A stretch of 64,000 nucleotides of DNA, taken from an uncultured Bacteroidota bacterium (GTDB lineage: Bacteria > Bacteroidota > Bacteroidia > Flavobacteriales > Flavobacteriaceae). Under the pieces are notes generated by a model. The model saw nothing but the letters and a program-made list of their open reading frames with translations, was not told the origin of the DNA and made no database searches. Position numbers and translations under genes: made by a program. The DNA lies in NCBI GenBank assembly GCA_902622595.1, contig CACNQM010000001.1, forward strand, positions 124,001 through 188,000, written 5' to 3'. Positions 47,446 to 55,330 of this stretch are shown piece after piece (within the stretch, counting starts at the first letter, position 1; every line of letters starts with the position of its first letter).

Positions 47446-47970
47446 TTAAGCTGGCCTATTTTTTTTTAGTGCTAATCCAGTTAATAAAGAAATAAGTCCA
47501 CCAAAGAATAATGAGACTGCCATTCCTATTGATGATGAAATAAGTGGATTTGCAAAAAATTCAAATGCTTCTTCCATAGCTCCTACTATCTCATCTCCAA
47601 TTTCAGGATTTTGCTGTATAGCTTGTTCAATTGCATAATCCATGGCCTTAGTCATAGTATCTGGATCTAGGACACTACCTTGAAATATTCCATATGCAAT
47701 ACCAATTGCAGATCCAAGTGCAGTAACTCCTATCCCAATTTTCATTCCTTCACCTAAACTTATAAAACCTTCATTCATCTTTTTAAAAGCTAATTGACCA
47801 AAAACAATTGACCCTGCCATTATTAATAATCCAGTCCATTGTTGAATTGAAGAGTTTTGATAGTGCATGTCCATTAGAAATAACATGACGGTAAACGCGA
47901 CAGTTAGCCCACCCATTATCAAACCATAGTTTAGCACAGTTGACTTAACAGTTCCTTTAGATTCTAACAT
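47446..47970 (-). CDS. DUF4199 domain membrane protein
   Basis: The 174-residue protein has four predicted membrane segments (about 15-33, 42-60, 75-98, 145-168). The pattern TVLNYGLIMGGLTVAFTVML, LAFKKMNEGFISLGEGMKIG, ALGSAIGIAYGIFQ and the C-terminal GMAVSLFFGGLISLLTGLAL fits DUF4199 of Bacteroidota. A soluble helical stretch rich in Glu lies before the last helix. It is the first gene of the minus-strand run with the glycosyltransferase and ABC exporter. Its function is unknown. Confidence 0.88.
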   Translation of the reverse strand: MLESKGTVKSTVLNYGLIMGGLTVAFTVMLFLMDMHYQNSSIQQWTGLLIMAGSIVFGQLAFKKMNEGFISLGEGMKIGIGVTALGSAIGIAYGIFQGSVLDPDTMTKAMDYAIEQAIQQNPEIGDEIVGAMEEAFEFFANPLISSSIGMAVSLFFGGLISLLTGLALKKNRPA

Positions 47971-48027
47971 TTCGTTTGTATTAAATTATTTGAGTAAAAT
48001 TAAGCAATTATAATGATAGGATATATG

Positions 48028-48048
48028 AAAAAAATTTTAAATTTGCAC
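48028..48048 (+). promoter_or_regulatory. rpmE promoter, same 21-bp element as rpsL
   Basis: The -7 box TAAATTTG is at 48038-48045, 16 bases before the ATG at 48062. The 21 bases 48028-48048 are identical to 7833-7853 upstream of rpsL. The copy suggests a shared ribosomal control signal. The divergent DUF4199 gene starts at 47970, so this 91-base gap serves both. Confidence 0.6.
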
Positions 48049-48061
48049 TCACTTTAAAATT

Positions 48062-48460
48062 ATGAAAAGTAACACACATCCTGATAACTATAGACTAGTA
48101 GCATTTAAAGATATGTCTAACAATGATGTTTTTTTAACAAAGTCTACTGTTGAAACTAAGGAGACCACTAAAATTGATGGTGTAGAATATCCGCTTTTCA
48201 AACTTGAAATATCAAGAACATCTCATCCTTATTATACTGGTAAATCTAAGTTAGTAGATACTGCTGGTAGAGTTGATAAGTTTAGAAGCAAATATGCTAA
48301 TTTCAATCAGGCACCTGCTGCTGAGGAAGCACCTGCTGCTGAGGAAGCACCTGCTGCTGAGGAGACACCTGCTACTGAGGAAGCATCTACTACTGAGGAA
48401 GCACCTGCTGCTGAGGAAATTAATGACTCACAAGAATCAGAAGATACAGATCCTTCATAG
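48062..48460 (+). CDS. rpmE2: 50S ribosomal protein L31 type B with repeat tail
   Basis: L31 bridges the large and small subunits. The conserved part is residues 1-82 ([52 protein letters not shown]). It has no cysteine, so it is the zinc-free type. After that comes a 49-residue tail not found in the usual 80-90 residue protein. The tail has six hexapeptide units of the form APAAEE and an acidic end ([10 protein letters not shown]). The tail should be disordered and strongly negative. It is an extension unlike the basic neighbouring proteins. mtaB starts 15 bases downstream. Confidence 0.95.
   Translation: MKSNTHPDNYRLVAFKDMSNNDVFLTKSTVETKETTKIDGVEYPLFKLEISRTSHPYYTGKSKLVDTAGRVDKFRSKYANFNQAPAAEEAPAAEEAPAAEETPATEEASTTEEAPAAEEINDSQESEDTDPS
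48311..48418 (+). repeat. Six tandem 18-base units coding the L31 tail
   Basis: Six 18-base units (GCACCTGCTGCTGAGGAA and variants) run head to tail in frame. Units 1, 2 and 6 are identical and unit 3 is close to them; units 4 and 5 differ at several bases. The encoded hexamers are APAAEE three times, [12 protein letters not shown] and APAAEE. The codon use is less A+T-rich than around it. Such an array may change length by slippage. Confidence 0.92.
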
Positions 48461-48475
48461 ATTATTTTTAAAGTT

Positions 48476-49804
48476 TTGTCAAGTATCTTGGAATCATCAG
48501 AAGTTAAAAGAAATATATCTAAGATTGCTATTCATTCACTTGGATGTAAATTAAATTTTTCTGAGTCCTCATATATTTCAAAATCACTTCAAGAAAATGA
48601 TTACAAAATTGTAGATTTTGATGAATTTGCAGATGCATATGTCATAAACACCTGCTCTGTGACAGAAAATGCTGATAAAAAGTTTAAGTATTTTGTCAAG
48701 CAAGCTCAAAAAAATAATCCGAATGCTTTTATTGCAGCAATCGGATGCTATGCTCAGTTAAAACCAAAAGAGTTGTTATCAGTAGATGGTGTTGATTTGG
48801 TTCTAGGTGCAGCTGATAAATTTAATCTTTTAGAATATCTCAAAAATTTAGATAGTGACCATTCAAAAAAGATTCATTCATGTAACATAAATAATGTAAA
48901 CTTTTTTAAGGAAAGTTATTCTTTAAATCATCGTACAAGAGCATTTTTAAAAGTTCAAGATGGGTGTGACTACAAGTGCAGTTTTTGTACTATTCCACTT
49001 GCAAGGGGTAAGTCAAGAAGTAATTCTATTTCAAATGTGATTGAAAATGTCTATGAAATTGCAAGTCAAAATATTAAAGAGATAGTTTTGACTGGTATAA
49101 ACTTGGGGGACTTTGGTAAAAATGGAAACAATGAATTTAACTCTACTTTTCTTGATTTGATAAAGGAATTAGACAATCTTGACTTAGATTTGAGATTTAG
49201 GATATCTTCGATTGAGCCAAACCTACTTAATGATGAAATAATCACCTTTATAAGTACTAGCAAAAAGTTTGTCCGTCATTTTCATATCCCATTACAAAGC
49301 GGTAGCGATTCTATTTTAAGATTGATGCGAAGAAGATATGACTCAAAATTGTATAAAAGCAGAATTGAAAAAATAAATAAATTGATGCCTGATGCATGCA
49401 TTGGTGTTGATGTTATCGTTGGTTTTCCTGGAGAAAATGACGATCTATTCCTTGAAAGTCTTAACTTTCTGGACAGCTTAAATGTTTCCTATTTTCATGT
49501 GTTTACATACTCAGAGAGAGATAATACTCATGCCATATCTTTACCTAATGTTGTAGAGTCTAACGTTAGGACAAAAAGAAGTAAATTATTAAGGCTTTTA
49601 TCTAGTAAAAAGAAAGCAACTTTCTATGAAAGAAATAAAGGTAGCATTCAAGATGTTCTGTTTGAATCGGAAGAAAAAAATGGCTACATAGAAGGTTTTT
49701 CCTCAAACTATATTAGATTCAGAAGACCATGGGACCCCAGTATAATTGGAACAATAGTAAAGTCTATATTTGTTGATATTGACTCAGATGGATTTGCCGT
49801 ATAG
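48476..49804 (+). CDS. mtaB: tRNA t6A37 methylthiotransferase MtaB
   Basis: MtaB adds a methylthio group to t6A37 in tRNAs that read ANN codons, using radical SAM chemistry with two iron-sulfur clusters. The 442-residue protein has the N-terminal cluster Cys residues in HSLGCKLNFSE, NTCSVTENAD and IGCYAQL. The radical SAM motif CDYKCSFCTIP (CxxxCxxC) is at about 164-171, and a short C-terminal domain follows. No ATG is available near the start. I use TTG at 48476 (TTG at 48488 is possible). It follows rpmE2 and probably shares its transcript. Confidence 0.93.
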   Translation: MSSILESSEVKRNISKIAIHSLGCKLNFSESSYISKSLQENDYKIVDFDEFADAYVINTCSVTENADKKFKYFVKQAQKNNPNAFIAAIGCYAQLKPKELLSVDGVDLVLGAADKFNLLEYLKNLDSDHSKKIHSCNINNVNFFKESYSLNHRTRAFLKVQDGCDYKCSFCTIPLARGKSRSNSISNVIENVYEIASQNIKEIVLTGINLGDFGKNGNNEFNSTFLDLIKELDNLDLDLRFRISSIEPNLLNDEIITFISTSKKFVRHFHIPLQSGSDSILRLMRRRYDSKLYKSRIEKINKLMPDACIGVDVIVGFPGENDDLFLESLNFLDSLNVSYFHVFTYSERDNTHAISLPNVVESNVRTKRSKLLRLLSSKKKATFYERNKGSIQDVLFESEEKNGYIEGFSSNYIRFRRPWDPSIIGTIVKSIFVDIDSDGFAV

Positions 49805-49819
49805 TTTTAATGAAAACTA
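49802..49819. terminator. Weak convergent hairpin after mtaB
   Basis: TAGTTTT (49802-49808) and AAAACTA (49813-49819) pair around AATG, between mtaB and the convergent small acetyltransferase gene. The hairpin has only one GC pair and no long T-run, so it may be a weak bidirectional terminator or chance. Confidence 0.25.
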
Positions 49820-50110
49820 AAGTTTAATTCCAACAGGAAGAAGATGCTTAAATGCTTTATTCTTTCTAACAAATCCTGCAATTCTTGGTGAGGTAGGGAC
49901 AACTCTTAGATTTTTACTTTCTATAAATTCAAGAACTTTTGTGATAAACTCTTCTTCGAAAGACTTATCTTTTAAGTTATCTGGAATGTGGATTTTTGTA
50001 AGAAAAATTTTTCTCTCTTGTTCAGCATATTCTATTCTAGCTAATGAGTCTGAAACCTTGACTTCAAATTGTCTTAAAAACTCATTATTTTCTATTGTTA
50101 TTTCACTCAT
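49817..50110 (-). CDS. Small GNAT-fold N-acetyltransferase (YjdJ type)
   Basis: The 97-residue protein matches the short GNAT domain of the YjdJ group. The blocks are EYAEQERKIFLTKIHIPDNL, then FEEEFITKVLEFIESKNLRV and VPTSPRIAGFVRKNKAF. It lacks the usual QxxGxG CoA loop in clear form (KDKSFEEEF is at that place), so activity is uncertain. The acceptor is not known. It is convergent with mtaB, with 12 bases between. Confidence 0.75.
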   Translation of the reverse strand: MSEITIENNEFLRQFEVKVSDSLARIEYAEQERKIFLTKIHIPDNLKDKSFEEEFITKVLEFIESKNLRVVPTSPRIAGFVRKNKAFKHLLPVGIKL

Positions 50111-50171
50111 AAATAAAAAAGCTGGACAGCAAAGATAAGAAAAAATCTATTTACGATAAAAAAACTTGATA

Positions 50172-50687
50172 TTAAATTCTTTTCATCTGTTCCTGCATGA
50201 GCTTTATCTGTGCAGTTAGCATATTATGCTTATCATAGCCTTTTGCCTCAGTTAATAGAGCTTGAGCTTCTCTTTTTCTTCTCTTCTGCATCATAATTCC
50301 AGCAAGACTTAATTTTGCCATTGCAATATCATGATTCATACTTAACCCAAGTTTTAAAGCTTCACGAAAATGCTTTTCTGCTATGGTTAAATTTTTTTGT
50401 GATTGTATTAAACCATGGAGATAATAATAGAAACCCTGCTGTTTTCTTATTAACACAGATTTTGGGTTCTTAATTAATTTTAAAATTTTCTCAGTTCTAT
50501 CGAAGTTTTGTTTTCTTAAACTTAAAAATGCAAAAATTAATACCTCATTTTTAAAGTATAAAACAATGAGTAATATTGAAAGAATAATTAGGAATATTCC
50601 GTTTCCCACAAAAGTCTCTGTAATTTGATAAACTCCATATGCTAGGAGTAATATCGAAGCAATAAGCTTTATTATTTTTGGTATCAT
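50172..50687 (-). CDS. Membrane-anchored TPR protein, uncharacterised
   Basis: The 171-residue protein has two N-terminal membrane segments (about 5-22 and 30-52). A soluble part follows with at least two tetratricopeptide-like helical repeats (GLIQSQKNLTIAEKHFREAL, AKLSLAGIMMQKRRKREAQA, LLTEAKGYDK). It is likely a membrane-tethered partner-binding protein of Bacteroidota, role unknown. A -7 box on the minus strand lies just 8 bases before its ATG, so the message is close to leaderless. It is divergent from rpmH. Confidence 0.75.
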   Translation of the reverse strand: MIPKIIKLIASILLLAYGVYQITETFVGNGIFLIILSILLIVLYFKNEVLIFAFLSLRKQNFDRTEKILKLIKNPKSVLIRKQQGFYYYLHGLIQSQKNLTIAEKHFREALKLGLSMNHDIAMAKLSLAGIMMQKRRKREAQALLTEAKGYDKHNMLTAQIKLMQEQMKRI

Positions 50688-50695
50688 ATTTTTAG

Positions 50696-50703
50696 CAAAT
50701 TTA
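50696..50703 (-). promoter_or_regulatory. Probable -7 box of the TPR membrane protein gene
   Basis: On the minus strand TAAATTTG ends 8 bases before the start ATG (50687). Transcription would begin about 3-4 bases before the start codon, so the message would be nearly leaderless. I see no TTG at the usual -33 spacing. Confidence 0.5.
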
Positions 50704-50743
50704 CAATTTAAAAATATTTATATGAAGTTGAACAAAAAGATAT

Positions 50744-50751
50744 TATATTTG
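50744..50751 (+). promoter_or_regulatory. Probable -7 box of rpmH promoter
   Basis: TATATTTG is followed by GCC, as in other ribosomal promoters of this window (rpsL, rpmE, rpsF have TTTGC). It ends 22 bases before the GTG at 50774. A TTG at 50728-50730 is only 13 bases away and is not a good -33 element. Confidence 0.5.
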
Positions 50752-50773
50752 CCACCAATTCAAACGGATAACT

Positions 50774-50932
50774 GTGAAAAGGACTTACCAACCATCTAAA
50801 AGAAAAAGAAGAAATAAGCATGGCTTTATGGATAGAATGTCTACTGCTAACGGTCGAAGAGTACTAGCAGGAAGAAGGGCCAAAGGAAGAAAAAAATTAT
50901 CTGTTTCTGACGAACCTCGTCACAAGAAATAA
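50774..50932 (+). CDS. rpmH: 50S ribosomal protein L34
   Basis: L34 is a small 50S protein. The 52-residue protein starts at GTG ([18 protein letters not shown]). The family core [20 protein letters not shown] and RKKLSVSDE is clear. It is commonly next to rnpA elsewhere, but here it stands alone next to carB. A good terminator lies 22 bases after the stop. Confidence 0.97.
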   Translation: MKRTYQPSKRKRRNKHGFMDRMSTANGRRVLAGRRAKGRKKLSVSDEPRHKK

Positions 50933-50954
50933 TTTTTAATAACTTTTTACTGAT

Positions 50955-50980
50955 GGTGCTTTTATGGCGCCTTTTTTTTT
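50955..50980 (+). terminator. Rho-independent terminator of rpmH
   Basis: GGTGC (50955-50959) pairs with GCGCC (50967-50971) through one G-T pair, with a 7-base loop. A run of nine T follows at 50972-50980. It lies between rpmH and carB and separates their transcripts. Confidence 0.75.
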
Positions 50981-50998
50981 ATATTTTAGTGTGATTTT

Positions 50999-53851
50999 AT
51001 GCCAAAGGATAAAAATATTAAATCAATTCTTATAATTGGTTCAGGGCCTATAATAATTGGCCAAGCCTGTGAGTTTGATTATTCTGGGTCACAAGCTCTA
51101 AGATCTCTTAAAGAGGATGGTATAAAAACGATTTTAATCAATTCAAATCCTGCTACAATTATGACTGACCCTTCAATGGCAGATCATATATATCTTAAAC
51201 CTCTTACCACTAAATCTATTATTGAAATACTTGAAGTACATGATGATATTGACGCTGTTCTTCCTACCATGGGTGGTCAAACAGCATTAAATCTTTGTAT
51301 TGAGGCTCAAGAAAAAGAAATTTGGTCAAGATTTAATGTGAAAATAATTGGAGTTGATATTGATGCAATTGAAATTACTGAGGATAGAGAAAAGTTCAGG
51401 ACTTTGCTAAATGAAATAGATATCCCTGTAGCTCCAGCTGAAAGTGCCTCATCATTTTTAAAGGGAAAGGAAATTGCTCAAAGATTTGGTTTTCCTTTAG
51501 TAATAAGGCCCTCATTCACACTTGGTGGTACTGGCGCCTCTATTGTTTTCGAAGAAGATAAATTTAATGATTTGCTAACAAGAGGTCTTGAATCATCCCC
51601 GATTCATGAGGTTCTAATTGATAAAGCATTAATGGGTTGGAAGGAATATGAATTAGAGCTACTAAGAGATAAAAATAATAATATCGTAATAATTTGTACA
51701 ATTGAAAACATGGACCCAATGGGAATCCATACTGGAGATTCAATTACAGTCGCACCAGCTATGACACTCTCCGATACTACTTATCAAAGGATGAGAGATA
51801 TGGCTATAAAGATGATGAAAAGTATTGGAGACTTTGCAGGTGGTTGTAATGTTCAATTCGCTGTAAGCCCAGATGAAAAAGAAGATATAATAGCAATTGA
51901 AATAAATCCCAGGGTTTCAAGATCTTCTGCTCTTGCATCGAAAGCCTCTGGGTATCCAATTGCAAAAATTGCTGCAAAATTAGCACTTGGATATACTTTA
52001 GATGAATTAAGCAACCAAATAACTAAGTCAACTTCAGCACTTTTTGAACCTACTCTTGATTATGTAATCGTTAAAATTCCAAGGTGGAATTTTGATAAAT
52101 TTGAGGGATCTGATAGAACTTTAGGTCTCCAAATGAAGGCTGTTGGTGAAGTAATGGGAATTGGCAGATCTTTCCAAGAAGCACTTCATAAGGCAACACA
52201 ATCATTAGAAATAAAAAGAAATGGGCTAGGAGCAGATGGAAAAGGTTATAAAGACTACAATACTATAATTAGTAAACTTACTAAGGCAAGTTGGGACAGA
52301 GTCTTTGTGATTTATGATGCAATAGAGGCTGGTATTCCTCTTGAAAGAATATATGAAATTACTAAAATTGATATGTGGTTTCTTAAACAATATGAGGAAC
52401 TCTATCAATTAGAAGTAGAAATTTCAAAATTAAATATTGATAATATTGAATATGACACTCTTCTTGAAGCAAAACAAAAGGGATTTGCTGATAGACAAAT
52501 TGCATTTATGTTAGACTGTTTAGAAAGTGAGGTTTATAATAAAAGATATAAACTTGGTATCAATAGAGTTTACAAATTAGTTGATACTTGTTCTGCAGAG
52601 TTTCCAGCTCAAACCCCATATTATTATTCAACTTTTGAAGAAAAAATAATAACTGCAGATAATAAAGAATTTTCTGAAAATGAGAGCATCGTTTCAGATA
52701 ATAAAAAAATTGTTGTTTTAGGATCTGGTCCTAATAGAATTGGTCAAGGAATTGAGTTTGACTACTGTTGTGTCCATGGTGTACTAGCTGCTAGCGAATG
52801 TGGATATGAAACAATAATGATAAATTGTAATCCAGAGACTGTCTCTACAGATTTTGATATTTCTGATAAACTTTATTTTGAGCCAGTATTCTGGGAACAT
52901 ATTTATGATATAATTCAGCATGAAAATCCAATAGGGGTTATTGTCCAACTTGGTGGACAAACTGCACTGAAACTTGCAGAAAAATTAGACAGGTACAACA
53001 TTAAAATAATTGGTACTGAATATAAATCTCTCGACTTAGCAGAAGATAGAGGAAGCTTCTCAAACCTTTTAAAGAAAAATAAAATTCCATATCCAGACTT
53101 TGGTGTAGCTAAGAGTGCTAAAGAAGCAGTTAAATTATCCTCAAAGTTAAACTTTCCTATTTTGGTTAGACCCTCATACGTTCTAGGTGGACAAGGAATG
53201 AAAATCGTAATTAATAAGGAAGAGCTAGAAGAGCATGTTATAGATCTTCTATCTAAGATTCCTAATAATAAACTTCTGCTTGATCATTATCTTGATGGTG
53301 CTATTGAAGCAGAGGCTGATGCAATTTGTGATGGTGAAGATGTCTATATTATTGGGATCATGGAGCATATCGAGCCATGTGGTATTCACTCGGGTGATTC
53401 AAATGCAACACTTCCTGTATTTAATTTAGGAGAGTTTACAATTAAACAGATTAAAGATCATACAAAAAAAATTGCTTTAGCTTTAAATACTGTTGGTTTA
53501 ATAAACATACAATTTGCAATTAAGGATGATAAAGTTTTCATAATTGAAGCAAATCCAAGAGCTTCAAGAACAGTTCCATTTATTTCTAAGGCCTACAAAG
53601 AGCCTTACGTAAACTTCGCTACAAAAGTCATGCTGGGTGAAAAGAAAATCAAAGATTTTGACTTTAAACCAAGGTTAGATGGTTATGCAATCAAACAGCC
53701 TGTTTTCTCGTTTAATAAGTTTCCAGACGTAAATAAACAACTTGGTCCAGAAATGAAAAGTACAGGAGAAAGCATATTATTTATAGATGATTTAAACGAT
53801 GATTCGTTTTTTGAACTTTATTCAAGGAGAAAGATGTACTTAACTAAATAA
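50999..53851 (+). CDS. carB: Carbamoyl-phosphate synthase large subunit, no allosteric domain
   Basis: CarB makes carbamoyl phosphate from bicarbonate, ammonia and two ATP. The 950-residue chain has both synthetase halves: the first from SILIIGSGPIIIGQACEFDY, with VIRPSFTLGGTGASIVFEED, and the second from IVVLGSGPNRIGQGIEFDYC, with LVRPSYVLGGQGMKIVINKE. The chain stops at about the end of the second half (FIDDLNDDSFFELYSRRKMY). The E. coli enzyme (about 1073 aa) has a further domain that binds UMP and ornithine, so that feedback is missing here, as in other Bacteroidota. carA is about 25 kb away. Confidence 0.97.
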   Translation: MPKDKNIKSILIIGSGPIIIGQACEFDYSGSQALRSLKEDGIKTILINSNPATIMTDPSMADHIYLKPLTTKSIIEILEVHDDIDAVLPTMGGQTALNLCIEAQEKEIWSRFNVKIIGVDIDAIEITEDREKFRTLLNEIDIPVAPAESASSFLKGKEIAQRFGFPLVIRPSFTLGGTGASIVFEEDKFNDLLTRGLESSPIHEVLIDKALMGWKEYELELLRDKNNNIVIICTIENMDPMGIHTGDSITVAPAMTLSDTTYQRMRDMAIKMMKSIGDFAGGCNVQFAVSPDEKEDIIAIEINPRVSRSSALASKASGYPIAKIAAKLALGYTLDELSNQITKSTSALFEPTLDYVIVKIPRWNFDKFEGSDRTLGLQMKAVGEVMGIGRSFQEALHKATQSLEIKRNGLGADGKGYKDYNTIISKLTKASWDRVFVIYDAIEAGIPLERIYEITKIDMWFLKQYEELYQLEVEISKLNIDNIEYDTLLEAKQKGFADRQIAFMLDCLESEVYNKRYKLGINRVYKLVDTCSAEFPAQTPYYYSTFEEKIITADNKEFSENESIVSDNKKIVVLGSGPNRIGQGIEFDYCCVHGVLAASECGYETIMINCNPETVSTDFDISDKLYFEPVFWEHIYDIIQHENPIGVIVQLGGQTALKLAEKLDRYNIKIIGTEYKSLDLAEDRGSFSNLLKKNKIPYPDFGVAKSAKEAVKLSSKLNFPILVRPSYVLGGQGMKIVINKEELEEHVIDLLSKIPNNKLLLDHYLDGAIEAEADAICDGEDVYIIGIMEHIEPCGIHSGDSNATLPVFNLGEFTIKQIKDHTKKIALALNTVGLINIQFAIKDDKVFIIEANPRASRTVPFISKAYKEPYVNFATKVMLGEKKIKDFDFKPRLDGYAIKQPVFSFNKFPDVNKQLGPEMKSTGESILFIDDLNDDSFFELYSRRKMYLTK

Positions 53852-55315
53852 TTATTCAATATCATTATCATCAATGATTATCCTTTCTTTCAATACATCT
53901 AATGGAGATGATATCTCTTTAAACTGGAAGTCATTATCAATTGATGAAGCATCTCCAGTAATTTGATCAATTGCAATTTTTAGGAGAGGTTCATTAATAT
54001 CACCTAAAATACCCGGATTTAGTAATGATTCCTTTATTAAAGTATCAGGCTCGAGTCCATCAGGGAAGTCCGTATAGCCTGCTACATTACCAATTTTAAG
54101 AACTATAGGCTGCATTGCATACATATGATTTGGATTTTTGTCTCTAGATTCATTGATATAATCATAGACAGTTATAGACCCTTGATTTTTACCTACAGTA
54201 AAGTCACCAATATGTATCACATTAATATATGGGTCAAGCCCATTAATGAGAAGTTCGCTTGCGGATGCTGTTCTAGCAGATGTAAGTATAAAAACCCTGT
54301 CAAGATTTAAAGAAAATATTGATTGATTATTACTTAGTTTATTAGTAAATCTATTTAATAAAGACTCTGGGTTATTCTCATCCCAGTAATTCATTAATTT
54401 GGAGTTCCACCTCTCTTTTGCAAAGACTTGATTGTTAAATTGACCAGTAATCATTGATGCCAAATTAATTGATGTAGAAATTCTACCACCAGGATTGTAT
54501 CTTAAATCAACAACTAGATCATTAATTCCATTTGATAAAAAATTAGAAAAGACATTATTAAGTTCAGAGTTATAATCCTTTCCTTCTGATTCTACAACTC
54601 CAACAAATTGATTATACATGAGGTATCCCACCTTTTGTCCTTCAACTTCAATAATTTTGGAAATATGAATTGGGTTTTTAACAATTCTAGACTTTACTAA
54701 TATCAAATCTTCTTGTCCTGGAATTAAATTTGCACATTGATTATTCTGATCATAACTAATTTCTGAAAATTTTATAGTGTAAGAGCTGCTGGTCTGATTA
54801 TAGAGTAAGTCTCTGTAGTTATCCCTAGTAAGTCTGATACCATTAATATCACTAAAAACCATACCTCTTTTTACTCCTTTTGACTCAGCATCTGAACCCT
54901 TTTGAACATATCTAACAAACCCAAAAATACTTTGGTCATTACATTCAACATATAATCCAAATTCCATTCCATCTGAATTATCAATTCCTTGAAGCATGTT
55001 TTCTAATTCAATGTAATCATCAACTATCCAACTAAAATTGTCATCGGGATGAAGAAGTGAATTAAAAAATGTTTCAGGATTAGTGTTTTGACTTAAATAA
55101 TATGCATAATCAGATTCATTTTCTTTTTTACTATCTGATAAATTCACAACACTTTCTTGCCAATAATAATATTGATTTAATCCTTTCCATATAAAATCAC
55201 TGATCTCAAGGTCTGTCTCAATTCTAATTATATTTGGATCTTCATCATCTCCTGATTTTTTACAACCAATAAAAACAACTGTAGACGCCAGTAAATAAAA
55301 CTTAATTATTTTCAT
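53852..55315 (-). CDS. S41 family peptidase, lipoprotein
   Basis: The 487-residue protein is a C-terminal-processing type serine peptidase with a PDZ domain. Residues 1-18 (MKIIKFYLLASTVVFIGC) form a lipoprotein signal with Cys18, so it sits on a membrane surface. A helical N-terminal region leads to a PDZ-like part (about 125-190, KGVKRGMVFSDINGIRL). The catalytic part has DLRYNPGGRISTSINLASMI, the Ser in SARTASASELLINGLDP, and a Lys in TVGKNQGSITVYD. It starts right after the purB end and its stop abuts the carB stop. The target is unknown. Confidence 0.9.
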   Translation of the reverse strand: MKIIKFYLLASTVVFIGCKKSGDDEDPNIIRIETDLEISDFIWKGLNQYYYWQESVVNLSDSKKENESDYAYYLSQNTNPETFFNSLLHPDDNFSWIVDDYIELENMLQGIDNSDGMEFGLYVECNDQSIFGFVRYVQKGSDAESKGVKRGMVFSDINGIRLTRDNYRDLLYNQTSSSYTIKFSEISYDQNNQCANLIPGQEDLILVKSRIVKNPIHISKIIEVEGQKVGYLMYNQFVGVVESEGKDYNSELNNVFSNFLSNGINDLVVDLRYNPGGRISTSINLASMITGQFNNQVFAKERWNSKLMNYWDENNPESLLNRFTNKLSNNQSIFSLNLDRVFILTSARTASASELLINGLDPYINVIHIGDFTVGKNQGSITVYDYINESRDKNPNHMYAMQPIVLKIGNVAGYTDFPDGLEPDTLIKESLLNPGILGDINEPLLKIAIDQITGDASSIDNDFQFKEISSPLDVLKERIIIDDNDIE

Positions 55316-55330
55316 AAAACGAATTTAAAA

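Noticed and set aside
48311-48418. Repeat array as a possible CRISPR
   Set aside because: The 18-base units are head to tail with no spacers and are in frame in the L31 gene.
48273-48554. Open frame with LLLRKH repeats overlapping the L31 tail
   Set aside because: It is the out-of-frame reading of the 18-base repeats in rpmE2 and has no other support.
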